In this document: piece after piece, positions 10,385-21,200 of the stretch
How positions within the stretch are numbered: position 1 is the stretch's first letter
How the letters are laid out: each line of letters opens with the position of its first letter
Assembly (NCBI GenBank): GCA_017591395.1
Contig: WEDG01001243.1
Coordinates: 1-64,000, forward strand
Length of the DNA: 64,000 nucleotides
Source of the DNA: Schistocephalus solidus
Lineage: Eukaryota; Platyhelminthes; Cestoda; Diphyllobothriidea; Diphyllobothriidae
Direction: 5' to 3'
Program-made: the position numbers and the translations under genes
Notes under the pieces: generated by a model
Told to the model about the DNA's origin: nothing
Seen by the model: only the letters and a program-made list of their open reading frames with translations
The model's database searches: none

Positions 10385-12381
10385 ATGAAGCTTACGAAGG
10401 AGGACGAACTTCTTTTAGAACAGTACGGACGGACAGCTTCTGCAAAGTCCAACAAACTCATTTACGGAAATGCACTACTTGTTTCTCTAACACCCATATG
10501 TAATTTCTTTTTCGTTTCCAGTAAGTTGCGTTTGTAGGGCTCTATTGGCGAATACACGAGATGGATCTCATACCCAACCTCATTTTATTCGCCCTTTTTA
10601 CTGCAGTTTCAGCCTATCTGATTTCCCTTGCGTACACTAACTCAAAGGGCCCTCTTATGGAAAGGTAAACGTGGACTCAGTGAGTGCATGCGTGATCTTT
10701 AGAATTGCTATAATCCGAACGGATGCAATAACCCAGGAAATAACAAAAAAGATGGGCAACGATAAGAAGGTATCAAAAAAGGAAAAAGATGATATGTAAG
10801 TAGTGAACTGTTCTCTTACCCCCGCTTAGGATACGCCAGAAGACGAAGGATGTGGCCGATTACGAGTCTACCACGTTCTCCATTTTTTACATCAATGCGA
10901 TCTTTATACTGATAGCGCTCATATCTTCTACTGTGCTGCGTCAGCTTTCGGATCAAATGTATCCTTTTAGTTGAATCTTGCCCCTCTCTGTTATTCGCTA
11001 GTTTTTAAGCTGATACGATAGTAATTTTGCTTTTACTCATCATCGGCATTACTAACTCGCCGCACTTTAAAGGTGTCCTTAGACAAGATATTTTGTAGAC
11101 TTGCTTTCCTCTTACCCAGGTTATGTATTTTGGTCGCAGAGTAATTCAGTCTTTGGCAACGCAGCTGTGGTCATGCCTGAAGTATCCGATCACTTTTATT
11201 TAACCTAAATTTACCTTTCTAAACACGATCTACGACCATGAATCTAGAGAGCGCTACCTACTCCGGTGACCACCACTGTGTCTTTACGGGCCGTGTCCGG
11301 CTGTTTTGAGCCTACCTAGGTCGCTCATGACAAGGTGATGTTGAATTTCGGAAAGCAGCAACAAACTCACTGCCTTGACGACGGAAATACCAATCAACTC
11401 CCGACGACTTTTTGGATAATTTAGGATGCCATAATGACCATGTCGCATTGGGTTTTAGCTGGTTATTATGAAACATTTTTCATCTTCTCTCTGGCGATTG
11501 TCTTTAAATGAAGGTGATCGAGACTCAACTTTTCGATTTTCCTAGTATGCATAGCCCAGCACTCGATGTCAGGGTACTACATGGACGAATGAACATTATA
11601 CATACGCATCTTTGCTACGATTTTTGCGTTTTAAGTTCACATATGGGTGTGTTTAAAGACTTCTGAAAACCAAATGAATATCCTGCATGCAAACGAGACT
11701 TGTCGCATATTCCTTCCTTTGAGCAACATCCGATCCCGCCTCCCAGTCATTTCGAGCGGTTTGCTCCTTCCGTACGGTATCGGTCATTAACGAAGCGCTA
11801 GTGATGCACTGCAGTAATTTGCTTTTACCACTTGAATGGATAATACAACCGATTCGAAAGCTTGCTAACCCGATAGGTCATCCTTGCTCTCCAGAAATAA
11901 TATTCAGGGGATTTGGAAAAAGTCCTTTAAAGCCTTTGGTATCGCCTAAACGGGCCATTTTTTTCTTCAAACGTTTGCAGTTACACCACCAAGAGGAGGG
12001 ACCACCATGCAGTTGTTGACTTTCAGGAGGCCCCCTCCCACATGGGAAGAAGGCGGCGCAAGGGAAGGTTATTTGTTCCTGTGTGCTAACCGTCCCTTAG
12101 ACACCTTAAACTTCTGTCATGGTTTTTACTAACGCGTGGAATCAGGGAAAGATCGGCACAAAATCCACACAGTCCATATTCAAGCTAGTAGGTAACGAAA
12201 GTGTATTGTATTCGTTTCGGGTTTTTTCTAGTTATCTATGTTATGTTTACACGGTTACTGTGTTATTTTCCTTGACTCCAACCTTTAACCGCCTAGGAAT
12301 TACGCCTTTTCAATGCTGATTGCTTCAGGCCTCACTGCGTTTCTGTCGTCCGCCAAACAGACGAAATCACACAGGCAATAA
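10385..12381 (+). CDS. SSR3: Translocon-associated protein subunit gamma (TRAP-gamma, SSR3), 5 exons
   Basis: Exons 10385-10499, 10538-10664, 10703-10795, 10830-10958 and 12297-12381 join to 549 nt (182 residues plus stop; human SSR3 is 185). All introns are GT-AG; the first three are 38, 38 and 34 nt, the last 1338 nt. The product is the multi-spanning gamma subunit of the ER TRAP complex, which assists Sec61 in translocating secretory proteins. Family landmarks: EDELLLEQYGRTASAKSNKL (N-terminal), W-LYWRI-EMDL across intron 1, the charged loop with VSKKEKDD, VADYESTTFSIFY, and the final NYAFSMLIASGLTAFLSS helix. Four membrane segments fit the family. The start at 10385 gives the human-like N-terminus; an upstream in-frame ATG at 10289 would add 32 unrelated residues. 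Reading through intron 4 would stop at 10974 and lose the last helix, so exon 5 is preferred. Confidence 0.93.
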
Positions 12382-12382
12382 A
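12377..12382 (+). terminator. Candidate polyadenylation signal AATAAA overlapping the SSR3 stop
   Basis: AATAAA spans the TAA stop codon of SSR3. If used, the 3' UTR would be only some 15-25 nt. Very short UTRs occur in compact flatworm genes, but a downstream signal is equally possible. DRC9 shows the same overlap at its stop codon. Confidence 0.45.
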
Positions 12383-14485
12383 AGTGTTATCCACCTGATC
12401 GACGTGCACTTTTTACTTCATAGGTCTTCGCCTGCATGGGTTAATTATGAATACATAAATTTAGTGTCCGAATATTTGTTTAATTTTATCTTCAGCTTTT
12501 TGAGTAAAGCTCTTACCGGAATCGGTTTAATTGTTAAGAAAATTCACGAGTTAGGTTATATTGAGTTAAAATAGCTGGAAACGGGAAGAGAGGGCCGTTG
12601 CACCGCTAACACTTTGGCTTCACCACGTACTCAGGAAACATTTGTTTCCAAGATTAATCACTCGTAGTCAGATACGTTGCAAAAACGCTTTTTCTCCAGA
12701 AGGGAAAGAAAACATAACTTACCTCGAGAGTCGCGTTGGGGTCGAGCTTTAGTCACATAGTTGTAGAATTGAAATTCAGTCTTCATCTTCACATTGAACC
12801 TGTCATTTAAGAACTTTGTTCTGCTCGTCCGCGGTGCGGCCCGGTTCAAGTGATCTGGTTACCATAAATTCTCTGATGAGATTACCACACCTGTCGTCAG
12901 CTGCCTGGTCCTACCTCTTCGAGCTAACAATCACTTCCTGGGCGAGTCCTGTCCCCTAAGGTTATTTTATTCAATTTTAACTCGCTTCAGGACGTTTGGC
13001 TCCGATGCTCCTCGCAACGCATTAAAGACACATCGAAGGGAAAACTGAATAAAACTTAGTCAGCGTTAACGGATCTGGTTACATCGGGGCGGAATTTAGA
13101 TCAGGATCATATCGCGTGGACCGTACCGGCTGTGTTTGATGAAGTCATCCGAAAGAGAAGCGGCTGTAAATGTACCTAAAAGCTGTATGGGACATACTTC
13201 GTGAGCTTCGATATTGCTGGTTTTCCCTCAGCGTATGGCTCGGGAGAGCTTGATCCACTCTTCTTCAGCGACGAAACCCGAAGAAGATGCAGGTGGATTT
13301 TGGTTTGACCTCTTCATTGCCTCAACTTAGACATTTGCTTCGTATGGAAGGCACCACTGAACTCTGCGGAAGGTGATGAAGAACATGTCTATGCCACACT
13401 TTTCTTTGATGGTATGGAGTATTGCCGCGATGTTGTAACGAATGCGGCCTGTGTCATTCGACACTGCGTCGGTGTGCGTCATTCAGTGGCTACTTCCCAG
13501 GCAGCAGTAGTCAAACATTTTCAGTTTCCGCTCGTCCTCTACCCACCTATCGAAATACAAACGTAAGGAGGCCACTGATCGGACGGAAGCCTGGTGCGCA
13601 AAACCTTTGCGACGATAGAAATATCGCGTCGAGTCCATAGACAATTTCCTTAATGCTCACGGTAACCCTGCGAGCAGCATCCTTTCGGCCAACATTGATG
13701 CCCCAACTCTGTCTATTTGGCAGCGACTTCGGAGCTATCTGAAATGAGGGTGCCCTTCTCATAACATGCGGTTTGAAATCACTCGTCTTTAGATAAGGTA
13801 ATTTATCAAGCAACGGAGCCGACGCACACAATCGGTTGACAGGGCTTTATGCTAGTGGGATGCTGTTACTGTAAACGGCGTTCTGACACCAGTTCGTAGC
13901 CATTGTAGACCTTCTGAAAACCCAGTCACTGGACAATGGAATGCGACCCCGTCCGACGTTAGACCGAAAATAGAGGGATTGGGAAACATGAACTGGAACT
14001 TCATGTGGTAATTGTTCAATCTCAAAACCCTTCTTTGTACAGTCTCATCCTAGAGCCACGCACACTTGAGGGTGACATTGGCGAGGATCTTGGAGGCAGG
14101 GTCGATGAGATTTACACCACGGTACTTCTCACACCTTGAAATACCTCTTCATCTGAAGACAGACATACAGACAATCGAACCTTGTTCATTAAAAAAAGAT
14201 CACATCCATCAATTAATGTTCCCTCACCACATGAAAACAGTGCCAACATGTTAGCGTGGGTGTAGCCCCCTACGGACCTCCTGTTACACAGTCTTGGAAT
14301 TGCAGTTAAGACATCTTACTGGACTAAAGAGGTACAAGATGTTGCCACGACTACAGATGGATAAAACTGCGCTTATGTAACGAGAGATGTGGTGATGGTT
14401 TAACCGTCAAGTCGCGACGCGCCTACGCCAACACTATCTTGACCGTTTGATCCACCACTGACAGCGAGCGGAACCTTTCTGTTAA
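12383..14485. other. Mostly unassigned DNA with a possible RTE-type RT scrap
   Basis: No gene recognised. Around 14130-14070, minus strand, GVNLIDPASKILANVTLK resembles the RT motif block ([14 protein letters not shown]) of the RTE-like element at 24.9-27.5 kb, so an eroded RTE fragment is likely there. The minus frame 13831-13547 and plus frames at 12119-12574 show no family signature. Confidence 0.4.
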
Positions 14486-14686
14486 GGGGACTTACTACTG
14501 AATGATTTAGTGGAGTTTCCAAGCAGACTTGAGGCCTGCTCTAGAGAATTGCGTTTGCTGCCCGACAATTTCAGTGATCAGTTTCCGGAATTGGTGGAAA
14601 AGATCACTGCTTACCGAGGGGAGAGAATTACCATCTCTCAGCTGATTCGGTCAACTGCTTCGTGGGCAGCAGACCTCAATGACTAA
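14486..14686 (+). CDS. Candidate terminal exon of an unrecognised gene
   Basis: An open frame follows a pyrimidine-containing acceptor (CCTTTCTGTTAAG, or ATGATTTAG at 14510). It reads LVEFPSRLEACSRELRLL, QFPELVEKITAYRGER and SQLIRSTASWAADLND before TAA at 14684-14686. Composition is protein-like (mixed charge, amphipathic helices, higher GC than its AT-rich surroundings). I do not recognise the family and found no upstream exon, so it may be the last exon of a gene whose other exons I could not see, or a decayed retrocopy. Confidence 0.35.
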   Translation, partial: GDLLLNDLVEFPSRLEACSRELRLLPDNFSDQFPELVEKITAYRGERITISQLIRSTASWAADLND

Positions 14687-14989
14687 CAGTAGTTACTACC
14701 TTCTACTTCGATCATACGTATAAAAATATTTTGTTTGTAGAGAATATGCACGAAGTATGCCTGTTGGTGCTTATTTCGTAGCAAATTAAATCCTTAAATT
14801 TTATACGCAAGGAATATTGTTTAAAAAAGTTAATGTATTTCCGAATAATTTGAAGCCGACGTATCGTTGCACGTGTGTTTAGGGTTTTAAAAGCATAAGG
14901 CTGTAAACTTTCCCTTCAGGGTGATTATGCATTCCTTTAAGAAGGCACCATCTGACGCCAATAAAATTTCATATAGGACATAGGCTATG

Positions 14990-16170
14990 ATTCTACTTGA
15001 GCAAACATTTCAAGGTGAGGAAGCCATGTTAAGAAATTTTTTGAACCAAAAGGTACCGCTCCCTCGATTAGAAAATTCAAAAAGGACGCAATTTTCAAAA
15101 ATGGGTACGTGCTGAAATATTTTTGAGCACATTTTCTCTAAAATATGCTTGGATTTATAAGGGCACCGAAAATCAGCGCAAAATGCATACAAAATAAGCA
15201 GGCATTTCTTGAGGAATGTGTAGGCAGACGAAGATACGTGCATTCGAAAGCCGATTTTCTGGAATGGGAGAAATATCTTGGGGGTTATCCTGCGTGACAG
15301 TAACTAATGTAACCCCATCTATATATTCTTTTCTAACGAAAATAATAATTCAGAATTTCAGTTCCGTCTGTTGTTGATCTCACTAAATGTTAACCGAAAT
15401 TCTGAAAGGGTTGCAATAGGGATCATCATGCTAGAGAGTTCCATGATAATTCAAATAGCCCAGGATACAGGCTTCTGAATGCATGGCATTTCGGTTACCT
15501 GCAATAATAACTTTGTAAAAATGGCTACTCGAGTAGTGTAAATATTTCTATTGATTTTCGATGCCCCTGCAAATCCAAGCATGTTTCATAGAAAAACCGA
15601 ACGAAAATATTCTTTCTTCTACCCACTTGCTAGCCCATCACGTCTTTTAAAATTTTCTATGCGAAGTAGTACTAGTCTTTGGTTTTATAAAAAGGTTTCT
15701 AATTATTATATTTTTTAGGCCATGCAGTGTCAAATGTCCCTTTGTAATATTCCTTATGAAGTATTTAGCGTAGTCCCCATCCATTTCAAAAAACACGAAC
15801 ACGTTATGATTTCTTTTCAATATACTTGTTCATCCACGAAAGGCATACAGTTTGTAGGTTTAAAACCCTACAATCACATGCAAAAGCAAATCGTGATCAA
15901 AATTATTCGGGAATTGGAAAAAAATTTTTTAAAACCCAAACATACCCTTTCTTTGAGTACAACCTTTAAATAAAACGTGATTTTCAATCAAATGAGCATG
16001 AGAAAGACTTTTTTTATTCTTGTTTTCTACACACCGTGTTTGAATTTATAAGGGCAACAGAAATTGATAGAAAAAATGTGTACTAATTAAGTAGTTATTT
16101 CTTATTGCCCATAGTTTTTGCAGGTGATCGAAAAATATTAATTTAAAAGCCGGTACCCCGGCGTGTCTAA
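14990..16170. repeat. AT-rich interspersed repeat, two related blocks
   Basis: Blocks near 15120-15250 and 16030-16150 share TTTATAAGGGCA(C/A)(C/A)GAAA followed by GC-poor sequence. The string AATTATTCGGGAATTGGAAAAAAA at about 15899 recurs at about 44946, and a related block lies at 22.7-23.1 kb. The open frame 15722-15973 belongs to this repeat and has no recognisable protein family. Confidence 0.45.
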
Positions 16171-16179
16171 AATAGCTCG

Positions 16180-17340
16180 ATAGTCTGCTGTTATATAATA
16201 ACGTTTACAATCCCACTTAAACAATGCTTCCTAATTTAAAACGCGTTTCAAAATTATGGTTTATATTCCATGAGATTGGTCATTGGTTCATGAGGTATGT
16301 CACCTTTAGGCGCTCCCCAAGAATATAAATGTTTAAACCACAGTGGAGACCAGACCTAGATCCATCCAATTATAAAATCGGGCCAGACAACTCCAAATTC
16401 CTTGTCTTGGTAAATGGATTCAGAACACAGGAAGCTGAGGCGTTAGGCCTGATACTCAACATAGGTATATCAGTGAAAATAATTACCACGTAGTCTTAGG
16501 ATGTGACATGATCCCATAGCCCCAGGTGGTAATAACGTTGGGATCACCAGTAGTGGCTTTGGAAGATAATACGCTTTTCTTTTCCAGATGTCCAGTGGAG
16601 TGGCTAAAGGTGATTAAACAACGTCTTTCGAATTGAACGATCGAAATTCTCTCCCTACGCATAGACAGAGATACTTCCAGGAATGACATACAGTTACGGC
16701 CAGCTTTGCGTGTGATTTTCAAGATGATCGTTTGGTCCACAATTCATCGAAAAGTACGACACTATAGGCTATGAACACAAAAAAGTATGTTTTACAACTA
16801 CTCTACCCATGCATTGGCCTGGATTGTTATATGTACCACAGATTCCTGAAGGAAATGTGGACTGCGGCCTCTCAGCTATCATTTGGATTAAGGAATTTTA
16901 AGCAAGTTTGTGACTACTGAAACAACAATCATCTCCTCAGCACTGCTGAATTTATGCTACCCAGACATTTTGCGCAGTGGTGATATACTTATTTAACGCA
17001 AGGATCATATGATTGCAAAATTTAGCCTTTCATTGAGAAAGCAATGTATCAGACTTCGTCATCCTAAAACCATTCCTCCTCCATTAACTAAGTCACCCCG
17101 CTTCAGTGCAATAAAAGGCATGCGTAGAAATCAGCACGGCTGTTTTTGAAAAGACAACGGACAGTAAACATAACAGTTTCAGGATAAATTTGATGATGCA
17201 ATCACAAACAGATGATGTTTCGGGGGAAATTTGATGGTGCAATCAGGGAAACATGACAATCAGTGACTTTGAGAATAGAAAAATTGGCATATACCATTGT
17301 AAAAAAGAGTTCATAGTCAAAGTGGGACTCAGTAATCAAG
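16180..17340. other. No gene seen downstream of DRC9
   Basis: AT-rich sequence with no supported coding exon or repeat unit. The near-duplicate strings at about 17190-17210 and 17225-17245 (AAATTTGATG-TGCAATCA) are a short local duplication. It would hold any 3' flanking signals of DRC9, which reads into it. Confidence 0.4.
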
Positions 17341-17360
17341 TCAATCAAATAAATTAAACT

Positions 17361-17705
17361 TTATTTTTTTGTAGACTTTTTAGCTTTGTTGGTATCCTTT
17401 CGTCGCTTCTTCTTCAGTTTAATGTCATGAGTAACAATCATCGTTCGCCACCAGTTTTGAATCTGTAAAAATATTTTCAGGGGTACAAGAGCGTGTATAT
17501 ACATAAATTGTAATAATGGTAGGGTGAGCAACAATTCCTGGTATTGTAACGACACCATGGCTAATACCATTTTCCGTGATACTACTACTACGCCTACTAC
17601 TACTATTACTACTGCTACTACTACTACTACTACGACTTCCACTACGACTACTAATACCACTATTAATACTACGAATACTAATACCACTATTAATACGACT
17701 ACTAT

Positions 17706-17748
<43 letters not shown>

Positions 17749-17755
17749 GCTACTT

Positions 17756-17794
<39 letters not shown>

Positions 17795-17874
17795 ACACTA
17801 CTACTACTACGACTACTATCACTATTATTACTACTACTTCTACTACTACTACTACACTAATACTAATACTATTA

Positions 17875-17930
<56 letters not shown>

Positions 17931-18017
17931 ATACTACTACTACTACTAATACTAATAATAATAATACTACTACTACTTCTACTACTACTACTACTGCTAC
18001 TTCTACTTCTGCTGCTG

Positions 18018-18059
<42 letters not shown>

Positions 18060-18239
18060 GTACCACTACGACTACTATCACTATTATTATTGCTTCTATT
18101 ACTACTACTTCTACTACTACTACTACTACTACGACTTCCCCTACGACTTCCACTACGACTACTAATGCCACTATTAATACTACGACTACTAATACCACTA
18201 TTAATACTACTACTACTTCTAATACTACTACTACTACTT

Positions 18240-18277
<38 letters not shown>

Positions 18278-21200
18278 GCTACTACTACTACTACTAACAC
18301 TGCGACTTTCTTTGACGGCTTGCTGCTAATAGTTTGAGAATGAAGGTGTGAAACTGTGTTTTTCTGAAGAGTCTCCCATTTTCACAAGCTTACATCTCCA
18401 ATGTATTTCAACTCAATAAAAAAATTGGACTCCCACCTGAAAATGCGCAACGTTACTGAGTATCCTATCGGGGTTAGTGGTTAGTGCCAATCCAAATGTT
18501 CTGAATAGATTACTCTGCAGGGAGATGAGCCTCTCATATCTCTGGTTTGGAGAACCTATGCGATTGTCACTCAGGATGCCGAGACAGGTGAAAAATTGGC
18601 AGGAATTTACCGACACGCTCTCAACTGGAAAATATTACCTAAACGGGGCCTCAAATCCAAAATAGGGTCTATGGAAAATTCTGTCAGTGCGTGGGTAACA
18701 ACCCCTGCCCCCATATCCACTCGATCGATGACGACGCCTGACCGAGTAGCAATCAAGCCCATAAACCCTCCCTACGTTGGCTTCAATGGTGGGATTTATT
18801 CCTCACAAACACTCTCCCCCCCCCCAGAGTGGCTAATGAGCCTTCCAAAAATATCCAAAAGCGAACTTACCATCTGCGCCGAATCTAGCATCTTCTGTGC
18901 TCTTTCCTCTGCCTTGCGCTTCTTTTCTTTCTTTCGTCTGTCTGCGAGTACAGTCTTTTCAACGTGCTCGTACTAGCCGAAAAAAATAATATGAAGTAGA
19001 ATACTGTCCAGGAAAGAGGAAAATGGGGTTCTTCTAGTGACTGCTGACTTGACTTATAGGAGGTAAATTAAGTAAACACAGACGACTCCTTAGGATCCTG
19101 GTAGGGATAGATGTTGATTCTCTCCACTTCCGCCCCCCAACATGCGGGGCCACACGTTACTCCCGATCCGCACAGGAAATGAACGTGGTTTACCGGGGGC
19201 AAACCACTAAGTTACAACCGTCTACCATCCAGCGAATCCGTCAACAATTGGCGAACATAAAACAAGGACTGCACAGTACTAATTTTCAGGCTCCGAGGGT
19301 CATAGCCCCACCACTGAAGAAAGATCGCACGCAGACCCTTTCCTGGGCGGATGACTTGCGGGTGCTATCGTGGAGTCTGAACGCGACCTGTATCGTTCAT
19401 ATAAAACATCGTTCCCCCTAAGTGTCAACCTTCCTCGCTTTTTAACATTTTCCCTCTCTCCTGGTTTTCACTGATTTGTAAACACGCTGTATTCGACCTT
19501 CGATCATTACGCAGAGGAGGATGGTTCTCGCTCCGCTAAGATAAAAATATATATATTTTTTTCACAATCAAACGGTTTGAAGTGTTATTTATGACGATAA
19601 TACTAAAGTAAGGCTGCTGATGACACTGCTGCACCGATGTTTCTGCTGCTGCATGACGCAGCAACGAAGGGTTCGGCTCCTCAATGGGTCCCCCAGTATT
19701 CTCTATGCAGCGTCTGGTATATGAACTCCATAGCATAATAAATGTAATAGATTCAAACCCGTGACCTTCGTTGATTGATTCGAACGCCCTACCAATGAGT
19801 CCCGAGTCCATTGTTTTGTCGGTTGCGATCGGGAATATGATTTTAGTGTGTGGCTCACCGATCTGCTTAAGGAACATGCCGGTTCCGTTGTACCCTGGAG
19901 AACACTTTAGAGCCCTCGCAGGCAGTCGCATAGCGACGTGTTGAATATGTTGTTAAGGTAGAACCGCAAGGTGGTCCACACTTGGAAATTGGGTATGACT
20001 GGCTGATGACGGCTAATAAGCCAGAAACGGCCATTCCGGTCACCTTTGTCTTTGTCGGTTCCACCTTATCAACACATGATTCCTATCACTATGCGACTGC
20101 CTGCGAGGGCTCTAACGTGAGCTCCAGGGTACAAAGAAACATGCATGTTCCTTAAGCAGAACGGTGAGGTGCACACTAGCATATATTTAAATCTAAGTGA
20201 AGATTCGAGGTCCAGATAAATTATTCTGTGCGGTATTTTCCTAAGGAAAAAGTGAAGAAATCGCCTTACTTCCTCCTACTGTATCCAATCATCGCATCAG
20301 CTGACTGACCGGATCGGATAGTGGGCTGATACCTGGCAGTGGAAAACGAGATTGAGGTCGAATCTCAACGCATATTCCTCACTTTATGCAAACCGATGCG
20401 CTTGAATATATCACTGCATTAAACGCGTGGTTCGGATGGCTGCTATCTGACCGAATGATTCATTCTTCCTCACAGGATGGAGAGCCAGGCTGCAATGACT
20501 CCTTCTTTGCGCGGAATAGGCGTGTATATGGCACGCGTAGACAACTGCTTAGCCTTGTCAGTTATGGCGACGGATCAAGGCTTTTGGCAGGTAGGCAGGT
20601 GGTGAGAGGAGAGTGCAGTAGATGCTCCAAAACTCGATTATAACTACAAGTCACTGTCCCTGTGCTTACCCCGCTGTGAAGCACACGCTGGACATAATCG
20701 AGCTCGAAGTTTGAGCTATGTTAGCCCTATACACACTATACATACATGGCATCCTATCAATTCAGTTACAAGTTATTCAACCGCCATAAGATGCTTAACT
20801 ACAAGGAAATGCAGTGTAATAGGAAAAAGAAGTTATATCTTGGTGTACCTCAATGATCAGAGCTTTCAGATTGTTGAGGCATTCCTCTTTCTTTTTGGTC
20901 AATGCGGCAAGCTCCTCCTGCTTTGCTGAAACGTCACGAATCTCCTTCTCGGCCATGTACTCACAAGTCTAAAGCAATACAGATAACATTAGCTGAAAGC
21001 ACTGGCGGCTTGAGAGAAACCAGATGCACCACTACTAGAGAAAAACTATAGTATATGAATGGTTTCCAGTAAGATAGACAAAAAGAAGCAATACATATCA
21101 ATTGGATCCAGCTGGATCCAGAAACCTGTCTTCTCTCCTGCAGGGTCCTCCCATTAACCCAATTCCCGAATGGTTAAATCCGGGGATTGTCGCCGTTTGG

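Noticed and set aside
12722..12849. Minus-strand exon-like frame ending at a strong GTAAGT donor
   Set aside because: No second exon with a convincing protein was found: the best acceptor near 12576 gives only 13 more residues. No family was recognised.
17361..18329. Long poly-Val, poly-Thr and poly-Leu open frames on both strands
   Set aside because: They are translations of the (ACT)n microsatellite. Only the 102-nt tail 17361-17462 is coding (last DRC9 exon).
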